From Branchiostoma lanceolatum (Eukaryota; Chordata; Leptocardii; Amphioxiformes; Branchiostomatidae), in NCBI RefSeq assembly GCF_035083965.1, contig NC_089740.1:10538596-10602595 (forward strand): a DNA stretch of 64,000 bases, given 5' to 3'. This document shows positions 12,349 through 23,800 of this stretch, piece after piece. Positions within the stretch are counted from its first letter, which is position 1. Each line of letters opens with the position of its first letter. A model generated the notes under the pieces. It was not told the DNA's origin. It saw only the letters and a list, made by a program, of their open reading frames with translations, and ran no database searches. Both the position numbers and the translations under genes were made by a program.

Positions 12349-15259
12349 ATGGCGAACATTACAGGTGTTACGGACGTGTCTTATTTTCACGACAACGACG
12401 ACATCTTCGGGAACCGGAGCTTCTTCACGTTCTTAAGCGAGTTCCGACGATCCCAGCCCGAACTCTTGTACGTGGAGGCGACCATACTCATCGTCATTAT
12501 GGTAAGGTGGTTTGTCGTGATTTCTGTACATTTCATTTTACACTTCAGTTTTAACCTGGTGCATTGGAGACGCGAACGCCGTTCATTTGTTTTGAAAAAT
12601 TGAAGGAGTGACTGTTCAATGGTAAACAAGCGTCGTCCTATTCTGTACGCTTGTTCTTCATTCACTAGCTTGTGATAAGCAGCATCTGGATACAAAATAA
12701 ATAAAAAATATATTGATGGGAGTAAGGTCCGCGGTTGACCGATCGGCCATTGAGTTAGCCCTTTCACACAGGTCGTCGAATTTTAAAATCGCCAGAGACT
12801 TGAACGTGCCTTACACCTGGGAAGTTCCCCATCTCATTAGCTAAGGGACCTGTGAACATCGGCCGATCTCTTAAAGTCTCACAATTATCGAGAGAACACT
12901 GAGAACACCGGGAGTATACTTGCCGAAAATGTCATGTAGAGCTCCCAGGCTAATAGGACGATCGATTTTCGTCCTGCGTGACAGTTCAACCACTCTGTAC
13001 TTTGCACTTGTTTCATTGTTTTCTTACATAACACAAGCGTACTGGTGCCAAACAAACGCCAAAGCTGGTCTTTGTAACACACAACTCGTCTTGTCCAGGG
13101 CGTTATTTGTCCTCCTCTCCAATTTCAACATGCTTTAGAAATCAAAGGAACATTTTGTGACTTGGAACAAAAACAACTTTCATTTGCTCGTAAATCTTGG
13201 TCTTCCCTTAATTAAAAAATTTGTCACCTTTGTCATTAGGAAAAATACGCTCTACAAATTTGAAGTTTTATGGACTTACATGTCAATACCAATTCCCAGC
13301 TTAGTTGATTTTTAATTGAATAACGTGAAAGAAGTAAACCATGCACCATTTTACAATGTTTGCACACTGACAATGTTGTGTGGGTCTTTAATAAGTACAC
13401 GTCTCTTCTGATCGTCAAGTTTATCGCATTTGTATCGTGACTCATGAGAATTTCCCCGTGCATAACGCCAGTGATTTTTCAGCCTTAGTATCACATTCAG
13501 TGACACCAGTTTAGGTCATTTAGACAAATCCTGTGTTATCATATCAACAGTAACTATGCTCCAATATCAACAGTTCCATGTTAGGCGCGACACTGTGTCA
13601 ATGTTCATAACTGATCCAGGTCCGTTCAGCTGAGCAAATTAGTTGTCACCGAATGACAAAACTACCTCGCAGGTTAAACCAATAAAAAGTAAACAAATGC
13701 CCCTGCTAGCATGCATAGAAATATATACATCTATTAAGAAAACTAGAAATACGTTTCTGCATCAGCATATACGAAAAGATTCTCGTTTTATCATAATATA
13801 CTCGTATGTCGGGGATATGATTTGTAGGAATGAACCATACCATACGTGTCGTTATTGAGTACCGTTTATGTCAGGAAGATATAAGTTTGTCTATATTTCT
13901 AAATCAGTCACAGTTTTGGTGTTGAAGTTGACTTGTCAGAGTGATTTATAGCGATCTGGCAAAATTCCAAGATTGTGCCTTCATCAGTATCAAGTAACTC
14001 GGTCGTACGTTAGCGCCGTCTAGTAATCCATGAAGGTACTGCAGCCTATTTGGTGATTTTTCAGGGTTTGTTAGAATCATTTTTGTCCTAGTACCAATGT
14101 TGATATATGCAGCTATGAGATCATTGTGTCTCTCTTTTATATTTACATCCATTAAAGAAAATTCTACTCTTTAATTTTTAGAGTTCGTCTATCTCAAGTT
14201 TCGGCATGCTTATTGACAATTTTCACTTCAATGCCACAGATCGCTGCCTACGTCACCAACATCATCCTAGTCCTGGTCCTGACCCGAGACCGACAGATGC
14301 ACAACTGGACCAACTACCTGATCGTCCATCTGTGCTGCGTGGACATCCTTTTAGTCAGCGCTGCTCCTTTTATTGTTGCTGCACGGGTCACTCAAAGCTG
14401 GCCCATGGGCCCGGGTGTGTGTTACGGATTGATGTACACTATGACGCTGTCCGCTACTGTCACCATGTGGACCATGGTTCTCATCAGTATCGAACGTTGC
14501 CACACAATCGTTAAACCATTCAAGAGAGGATGCATGTATGACAAGCGTCATTTCGCGGGGACGTTGGCAATAATTTGGGGAGCTTGCGGTCTGTATTGCT
14601 TGCCGATTGGACTATTTTTCAAAGAAAGGACTTTTACTTTAGTTGGTGATGACGTCATAATTTGCACGCTGGTGTGGCCTGCTGTGGGGGCATCGTACGC
14701 TTTTACCATACCGACTCTCGTTCTTACGTTTTGTGTCCCCCTGGTCATCATTAGCGTCAACTATTACAGAGTGTTCAAAACGTTTTGGAAATCGCGTGCT
14801 CGGCTGTCAAAGACAAGAGACATGCCACTCCCTTCGCTATCCACCGACGGTCCGTCCAAAGGAAATGACTCTCCAGCGAGCGTTGGGAAACACAAAAGAA
14901 CTTTGCCTCGTCAAACAAGCCATGCAAACGTTGCGACTTCGAACAGAAGCAGCAGAGTCAAAGCTACAGCGTTCTCGGGAAAGGACGTCCGAGTTGTAAA
15001 GGTCCTGGTCATGCTAGTGGTGGCGTTCTTCATCATGTGGCTTCCGGTTATGATCATGATTCTCCTTATACAACTAGACGGAAATAATTTCCAGGAACAC
15101 GTTCTGAAATCCCATCATTTTGTGGCTGTTCTGAGTTTCACTCTCTGCAACGCCATCCTCAATCCTGTGTTCTACGGACTTCTTAATCAGAGCAATAGAA
15201 ATGGCGTGCGGAAGTTATTCAGCAGGTCAAGGTCGCGCAGTAGGTCTCATCGGACGTAG
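12349..15259 (+). CDS. Rhodopsin-class GPCR resembling free fatty acid receptor 4 (GPR120)
   Basis: Two exons, 12349-12501 and 14240-15259, phase 0, 390 residues. Exon 1 gives an N-glycosylatable N-terminus and the start of TM1 (LLYVEATILIVIM). Exon 2 gives TM1 Asn58 (AAYVTNI), TM2 (LIVHLCCVDILLVSAAPFIV), TM3 ending in ERC at the E/DRY site, TM4, an ECL2 stretch DVIICTLVWP that matches FFAR4's ISICTLIWP, TM5, a long basic third loop, TM6 (FFIMWLPVMIMILLI) and TM7 with NPVFY. The tail is short and Arg/Ser-rich (SRSRSRSRSH), without a palmitoylation Cys. Arg100 in AARVTQSW aligns with FFAR4 Arg99, which mutagenesis ties to binding the fatty-acid carboxylate. The intron within TM1 is 1.7 kb. The start is the first ATG of exon 1 (GACATGGCG). 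Other lipid or peptide receptors of this class remain possible, but FFAR4 is the closest I can name. Confidence 0.85.
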
Positions 15260-15329
15260 CTAGAACTCAGACTGTTCTTTAAAATGTTTATATTTGTTGT
15301 GATACAATGATTATGTACGAAGTTAGGTT

Positions 15330-15650
15330 TACATATACGAATGTAGGCGGCGCTTCCACGTCCGGCCACGGATGTTACATCGGCTCCTCGCTCAAGCCAA
15401 AGAATCCATCATTTTTATGTCAACTCGTGTTTTGGAAAGTCTAAATGCATGGAAAGAAGCCTGGACTTTATTTGGAAAGCTTTCACTGACTTTAAGCCTA
15501 TCGTCTTGTATATTTTCACATTATTATAAGTGGGGACGATATGCCCTAGCAGAGCCTAATCTGCAGTACCGCTCCCGGCCGCCTCCAGAAATTCGTTCTT
15601 TTCCGGAACTGGGAAATTGTGGAAGGCTCGTGAAGGGTTTTAGTTTCTTA
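15330..15650 (+). repeat. Fourth, more diverged copy of the CTGCAGTACCGCTCCC repeat
   Basis: Contains TAGGCGGCGCTTCCACG, CTGCAGTACCGCTCCCGGCC and a diverged AACTGGGAAATTGTGG block, in the order of the copies at 8.4-11.8 kb. It begins directly after the GPCR stop and probably overlaps its 3' UTR. Confidence 0.6.
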
Positions 15651-15656
15651 TCATTT

Positions 15657-17860
15657 ATACCAGCTATCTAAAGGTTTATGACTATGACATATTTTAATTT
15701 CTTATAATTATAATTAATCATACTTTGTCAGCTTTCAAACCCTGAATGTTTAATTTGGACTTTCCGCATTTCCTGACCGGTACCTACAACACACTGCTAT
15801 CAGACGATTGTCTTCACTTTAATCCCCACTACTAATTTTCTCGGTATGGTAATGCATAATAAAAACATTGCCTGTCGTAAAAACGACTCTTCTTTATTGT
15901 TCTTTTAATCGGACCCCATAAAATGTTGTTTACAATGATTATAAATTCCGATACTGGTACAGACAGGCACAGAGAGCCTCAGTCATTGAATAATTCACAA
16001 TAGACACGTCAGAAAATACCGGATGGAAACAACCAATCAAAAGAATGTTCCAGGAATTCTTCACTCACACTACCCGAGCTGTTACCTTATTTGGTCGAGT
16101 TTCCTTGGTTACGTTATGACGTTATTATTTAAGTTCGTGCTGGAAATGAAATACCACACGCACTATTCTTTATACTAGTAGATGAGAGAACCCGGCCTTA
16201 CATGGTACGGTGACCTTGTGCGCCAGCAGTAATTCACGACAAAGAACTGGTACAGCGACGCGAGAGAACGGTACACATCCAGAAAACAAGACGTCGTACG
16301 ACGAAGTCGTACGCCGTTGTCACAAGTCCAGAAATATTCCCATTGTGCATGGGGTCTAGTTCACGACAGAGCACGAGCCAGCCGCCCTCCCCACAGCAGA
16401 ATGGGAAACCTGGCGACCACTAGAACGTCACTGGTGCTGCTGTGGGGTCTGTGCTACTGTCTGCCGGGTGCATCGGTGACGTCAGGTGTGTAACTAGCTA
16501 GTTATCCATGAAAATTAGTGGAATACTGCAGTCATAAAGGTGTGGTGTTAGACACAATTATTTCGTCAGCCATTTAAGCTATTTTGTAGTCTTACTTTAG
16601 GATGTCGACTTTTGATAAACCCAGAAACAGACAACGTAACTTTGCACGGACTGCGCTCTGTGTACTTTGCAGAAGTTCTGCTTTAAAACTATAAGCCATA
16701 TGCACAATACACACAGCATACTTTGCGATGATAGTTTTCAAGGTTCATATATGGCAAAACGGCTGCTAAGGGGCTTAGATGAGCGGTTATGTGTCATTAT
16801 AGGTGTGACGTAGCCTTAAAACAGCACTCCAAGCCACGCCTTTCTCCGCTGATTGAGTCTGCAAAAGTATGTGGTAAACAGGGTTCCGTGATTCTAGATT
16901 TCAACGAGAACATGCAATACTGGGCATTACTTCCTTCATTGATGAACCTACTACGTATGCTCATCCCCACATACTTTTTTGTTACTCCCCTCTTGTTATC
17001 GTCAAATACTGACAGAAAGATGCATAAAGCCATAAATGACCCAAAACGTGTGCCGTGAGAGAGGACCTCACCACCAGAACGCACACGGCAGAAATTTGTA
17101 CCAGCTATCGAAACGTTTATAACTATGAAGCATTGAATTTCTTAATCATCCTTTGCCAGCCTTCAAACCCTGAGATGTTTAATTTGGACAATCCTATACC
17201 GGTACCTACAACATACTGGTATCAGAAGATTTTCTTCATTTTTACCCCTACTACTATGTTTTCTCGGTAGGGTAAAGCATAATAAAAAGATCGCATGTTG
17301 CAAAAACGAATCATCTTCATTTTCTTTTAAATGGACCCCATAAAATGTTGTTTACAATGATTAGAAATTCCGAAACTGGTACCGACAGGCACAGAGAGCC
17401 TCAGTCATTGAATAATTCACAATAGACGCGTCAGAAAATACCGCATGGAAACAACCAATCAAACAACAACACGCAGCATTCTTTGCGATGATAGTTTTCA
17501 AGGTTCATATATGGCAAAACGGCTGCTAATTATAAGGGGCTTAGATGAATGGTTATGTGTCATTTTAGGAGTGATGTAGCCTTAAAACAGCACTCCAAGC
17601 CACACCTTTCTCCGCTGATTGAGTCTGCAAAGGTATGTGGTAAACAGCGTTGCGTGATTCTAGATTTCACGTGGTAATTGGCATTACTTCCTCCATTGAT
17701 GAACCTACTACGTATTCTCATCCCCACATACTTTTTTGTTACTCCCCTCTTGTTATCGTCAAATACTGAAAAAAAAGATGCATAAAGTCATAAATGACCC
17801 AAAACGTGTGCCGTGAGAGAGGACTTCACCACCAAAACGCACACGGCAGAAATTAGAAAA
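15657..17860 (+). repeat. Duplicated block A-exon1-B / A'-B' around the first exon of the lectin GPCR
   Basis: A (15657-16044) repeats as A' (17097-17466), with landmarks TACCAGCTAT, CGGTACCTACAACA, CCCATAAAATGTTGTTTACA, CAGGCACAGAGAGCCTCAGT and GAAACAACCAATCAAA. B (16710-17096) repeats as B' (17469-17860), with landmarks TTTGCGATGATAGTTTTCAA, TATGGCAAAACGGCTGCTAA and CCGTGAGAGAGGAC. In the first unit a ~660-bp segment (16045-16709) carrying exon 1 of the GPCR separates A from B; in the second unit A' and B' abut. Confidence 0.8.
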
Positions 17861-20800
17861 CGGTTTTGAAAGTCAATTCATTTAGTCATTTCTATACATG
17901 ATTAGTTCAAACAACAATACCACAATGCATAGCGACGTCCATCATGCAAATATACGACGTCGTTGTGATGTGAGAACTCACTGAAAATCCTCGCCAGAAT
18001 TTTTATAGGCTCGCGAAACTACTAGCGGGAATCATCGTACGGCACGTTTTTGCACGGGTTTAAAATGCTCAAAGTATGAAGTTATTACGTAAATGTGCTA
18101 AATTATGTTAGTAAATGTTACTACCATAAAGATTTCAGCATTTTTCATTTCCATATCTTAGGCCCTAATTTTGCTTTGGTTTCCTTTAACGAAGTTCTTT
18201 TCACACAACCATGCGATATATACCGCGTCATTTAGCGGTTGGAAGTAGTACCAGCAATGTTGCCATGAGGAAGATATCAGAAGGACTACCGAAACATTGT
18301 TGTTGCATACCTTGTACTGACTAAGTTAGCAACTTTCCTTGCTGTTTCTGCAGCAGGGTAATTCTTTTACAGGGAGGGGTTGCTAACCCTTCCCCTTCAA
18401 CAAGCACAGATGGTTATCTTCTGTGTATGTTTGACTTCCAGTTCGTTTCGATCGAGCTGGCTTAACGATTCTGCATCCTCGTCCCCAGGTGCATGGCTGT
18501 CACAGGATCCGTCATGGGTTGTGGACTCCGCCGGCACACCGTTTGTTGGGCGCGTAATGACATATGACGCCGCAAAATCCTTGGATGGGGACACTGGGAC
18601 CTACTGGAACCCGATAGTAAGCCCTACACCAATGAACTACAACGACTGGTCCATCACACTTGACCTGCGAGTGCCCCGAACCCTGACCCGCATCGCAGTT
18701 AACAGCTTCGGAGACAACACCCATGACATCGCAGCCTTCACGTTGCAGAAGTCGCAGGTTGGGAGTCCGTACAACTGGGAGGACGCCGTGTATGTCACTA
18801 ACGTGCAGGGAGGGACGGACCAGCGCCAGGAGTTCGGCGGTTTCCAGGGAACAGCGCGGTACTGGAGGTTCGTGGTCACGCTGACCCACTCGGGCTGGCA
18901 GCCATGGCTCAGGGAACTGAACCTTTACGGAATCACACCAGGTAAGGGGAAATGTGCCATGTCATTCGTGTTTTGTAACCTATAAAAGGATATTCTCAGG
19001 ATCGGGGCCTCCTAGTTACCAGCTAATTGGAACCAGGAACTCAACTGTGCGGCCGCTACCAGTTGCAACGTTGAGCTACAGCGGCCTGGCCGAAATATTG
19101 GCTGGTAAACATCTCCTGGTTGTGACGGTTAAAAAAACTTGTTAACGATGCGTGACTCACGCAGATACTTACACATACACATACATCTACTAATAATATT
19201 CTTCTCAGCTGGTCCAGATCTAGATATCGTCGATAATGTTGCCTTGGGGAAGACGTCGTTCCAAACAAGCACACTTGACGGGACGGACGGTGTCGCCAGC
19301 CTTGCCGTAGACGGGTTCACCAACACCTACATATACGGCGGCATTGGGACCTGTACACACACCCGGGAAGAAGCTGATCCCAGCTGGTGGGTGGATCTTG
19401 GCCAATCGTATGTGATTAGCAGGTACGTATGACTGTAAATGTAGAAATGTTAGCGGTGGCTTCATGTTCGCGGGGGTTTTCACGTACGGCGACCGGTTCA
19501 CCGCGAACTTAAAACCACCGCGAACATTTTTGTCTAATACTGTAGCAGTATTGGATGACAGCGCTGTCGCGAACCGCGAACACTCCATTTCCTCTTAGCG
19601 CGGAATTAAAACCACGCGAACTTAAGTGCATTTACTGTATTGACACAAATTGCAGGTATTTAGTAGAAGATGACATATTCTAATATCTTATGTCATGCTC
19701 AAATATTGGTGAACAGTGAATTAAGAAAACTTCTGTGAAGTCGTTTGTTTCAAGAGAAGAGAAGAGTGTAGATTTACATTAGGTCCAGCACTTTGTTTTC
19801 TTTTTGAAATATACATGTACTGCAGTTAGCTCTCTTTAAATTGCCTGCGCCAACTTTCATCACGACTTGTGTTAGCGCCACCAGGGTTTTTCTTAAAATT
19901 TAGTTGGCAACGACTTTTCAATACTGAAGTAAGATAATCATTTTGACATCGCTTTTATTATTGACAATACTCGTATCTACAGAGTGGTCATCTTCAACCG
20001 CCAGGACTGTTGTTCGGAACGACTCAACCCATTTAATATCCACATCGGGGATTCCGACCAGATCACCTCGAACCCAAAGTGTGGAGGTGATCATGAAATT
20101 GACGTGTATCAGCCGTCACTTTCCATCCCGTGTCAGGGGATGGCGGGGCGATACGTGGGCGTGCGTCTTGCTGGTCCCTCTCGAGTCCTGACCCTGTGCG
20201 AAGTTCAAATTTTCAGAGGTAGGTGTTTGCAAAGAAGGTAATATTTAAGGTGCCGTTTGTACGTACGTTTGTTGGAAAAAACGAAGACCAAGATGGATAT
20301 TTGCTGCGGGTTTGTGCTGTACATAGCGAAACGTCTGGTTCTGTAGAGCAGAGAGTAAGTGCTGTAGGTTTGTTGTAGGCAAATAAAGATTATAGGAAGA
20401 GAGACATCTTGCAATCATATGCATTTTTCATCTACCAGACTGTCAGGTGGGAGATGGGTTTTCCTACCGTGGAATAGTCTCTGTGACCATGTCAGGCTGG
20501 ACGTGTCAACGCTGGGACAGTCAGACACCACACGAACACACCGAGACGCCGGCTAATGATCCGGCATCCGGGCTGGAGCAGAACTACTGCCGGAATCCGG
20601 ACGGTAAATCCGGAGTTTGGTGCTACACTACGCAGCCTGCCGTGAGATGGGAGTTTTGTGACGTACCAGTCTGTGGTGAGGCCTGCATTTGTTTCCTACG
20701 ATTTTGGACAGACAATGACGACGTGGCACTGCACTCAATTTTTCATACCTTATTTCAACAGTGCCACGTACAGAGAACATTATACCCATTTCTATACCTG

Positions 20801-23800
20801 GGTGGGGTGAGAAAAGTCAGCCTGCACTTTTACGCTTATTTTATGGCACTTTTTTTTGCGACCCACCCACAAAATCAATCATGGTGCTCATTGTACAAAG
20901 GTATGATCATAACAAATAAAGTATCATTTGAAAAGAAAATATATACAAGCATTTCAATGATGGTATATAACATGATGCAGAATTATTCAAAACAAAGGAC
21001 ATGTAATCATAGAAAGCTTCGGCAGTTTCTTCTTCTTCAAGCTACCCACATTAATAGACTTGGTGCTAAACTTATGAACGGAATATCATTATGCATTGTA
21101 AAGACCTTTTGACTTGAGTATATAGAGATGACATCTGTGCGCGAATCAATTTTCGTTCGTCTCCAAAAAAAGGTTTCGACCATACTGTAAATCGTACAAA
21201 GCAGCTGTAAAATAGCTAATACATGCCGTGAATTGCAAAAAAGATATTCGGGAAACGGATAGTAATGTCGTAGTGTGTCAAAGCAAATTCTAGAGTCAAA
21301 GAAGACGTGAAAGAAAATAAAATCTATTATTCGGTAGACCATGGTTTCTCATTTATGTTTTATTCTATTTTCTCTGATAGCTGATAAGCGGCTGCGCGTC
21401 GATAGTCGTTGCGGACAAAAGTGGCCTTCAGCGGACGGTTACCCCGCTGAATGTGACCCTTACGGTCCCAGCCCATGCTGCGACGCCACCCTAGGCCTAC
21501 TTGAGAAGTGTGGTCTTTCTCCACCTCAATGTTACTGTCTGGATTGTGTCGACTACAGAAACATAGGTTTGTAAAGCCCCTATCTCACTAGACCCGCGAC
21601 AAGTTGGCGACTTCGCTGCGACCGCCGAGCGCTCAACGAATTTCAGCAATAAAGGACGAATCTTTTTACGCTTTGTTTGTTTACTTTTCTTTTTAGTAAC
21701 AGTTGTTTTGACCTGATATTCCCATTATAAAGTCAAGGGTAACACAACTCCAATTTAGGATGCAGCGAGGTCGCCAACTTGTCGCGTGTCCATGCGGTGA
21801 TACAGGGGCTTGAATAATACACACACAAATGTATACGTACAAAAATTCGTGTAACGGCTGTGAAATTTGAGCCAAATACAATTAGTGGTAATTATTTGGG
21901 AATGATGACGTCATGCAGCTATAGATTGCGCGCTCCGTTTGAACCAGAGAACCAGAGAGTTGGAGACAAGACGACGTGTAATAGTATCTCATCTCATCTT
22001 ATCTTAACAAATCAACTTGCTGAGGTCACGATAAGCAGATGGTGCATATGAATATTTGTAATGATGCATTTTGATTCCATTCCTTTCTTTCTTTGTCTCA
22101 GTCAAAGTCAACAACGAAATCTGTCCAAATGGAATCATCATTGACAAGGCCCAAGCATGTGATGGCAGAGACGACTGTGGAGACGGTACAGACGAACAAA
22201 ACTGCTGTAAGTAGAAACGCGGAAAAGCAGTGCTTGGTATGCATATGATCTCGGGAATGCAGATGTAAATACAATGACTGTGTTGGTTAGGTCTCCGGCA
22301 CTCTTGATCGATTCGAATAATGTATATAATTTGGTGTGTTTGCGTTTGATATTTTTTAACAACCCATTGTAAAAACTGTACATAATTCAGAGAGGCACCG
22401 ACCATTCCTTGTGAATGTAAGTTTGTCTTTCAAATAGAATAGAATAAATAAAAAATGAAATAGATGAAATTGCTTCAATATGTAGGACTCGTGTTTTACT
22501 ATTGAATAAAATGTAGCTTCCTCCATCCAAGTGTGTTATTCAACACAATTTCAGGTAATTACTTGCGGTTGACCTGCTACTTACAAAGAATGTACCATCA
22601 TGGTAGCTTGCAGTTGTTGTCCTTTGACTTTTGAAATTTTGAAATCTGTGAGGCCTTCAAATTTGGCATAAGATAGAGTTATAAACATTCAACGTTTAAA
22701 AAGCAGCAACGGAATGGGTACCTGTTGATTGCAATTATTAGTGCTCTAGGCGCGGCAATACCTTCAAGGCATTTTCCCAAGCAAAAACTTTGTAAGATGT
22801 TTTTATCAAGCTTACATCCGCCTATCGGTGTACGTTTATCACCTACTGGTAAACAATGTAGAAACATGAAGTCTCAATGCTTTAACACAGGTGAGCGGCA
22901 AGGCATGAAAAGCTGCACCAACGGACAATGCATCCTTTTATCCGAGGTCTGTGACAGGAATAGCGACTGCGTGGATGGCAGTGACGAGCTATCTTGTCGT
23001 GAGTCTAGTCGATACCCTTTTTCTTGTATTGTAGCACTTTCTACCTTCGGCTACCCTTTTTTTACCGTTTGCCAAAATGTTTTAAAGTGCTGAAGATAAG
23101 GGGTTGCACTAAGTCATCATTTTTTAAACTTGATGGGTCTTCTTTCTGTCTCTCTTTACAATCCAGAAAATCCCTTGCTGTTAACTAGAACAACTGAATA
23201 ACTGACTTTGTGACCCTCAGCTCTTTCGGCCTGTCACAATGGAGGCCTGTTCCATCCGGCTACTCGATGTGACGGTAGAGATGACTGTGGGGACAACAGT
23301 GATGAGGAAAACTGCGGTAGGTCTCCAGAGATGTATACACAGATAAGCCACTTTAATAACATCTCATATCAATATGTCAATATATCTCATATCGTTACTT
23401 CCGACAGGTGGTTGCCCGGCGACGGCTGACTGTTCAATGCAATATATTTGTTACGAAGAGTACAAGACACAATAACGATGTGCCGTAAAACAAGACTGAA
23501 CCTGAAGACCTTTTAACAACTTACAATTAACTTGCAATAGCTGTGGATATGATGTACAAGAGAATTAGAATCTACAACGTAACACTTCATGTCCACAGAC
23601 TGTTACTACCTACAGGACAAAGGCGTGAGTTACAGGGGCCGTGCAAACCGGGATGGATTCTGTCAGCTCTGGACATCTCAGTACCCCCACGCCCATAACC
23701 ACACTCCCCAGGCCTACCCATCGGCAGGGCTGGAGGGGAACTACTGTAGGAACCCGGACGGGAAGAACAGACCGTGGTGTTACACCGTCGACCCTTTCAA

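Noticed and set aside
18380-18488. ATG-started extension upstream of the discoidin exon as the receptor's N-terminus
   Set aside because: The CCCCAG acceptor at 18483-18488 in phase 1 and the clean signal-peptide exon at 16401-16485 give a better N-terminus; the upstream stretch overlaps a SINE fragment.
20676-21112. Open frame continuing past kringle 1
   Set aside because: A GTGAGG donor ends the kringle exon at 20675 in phase 1 and the continuation has no domain similarity; it is intron readthrough.
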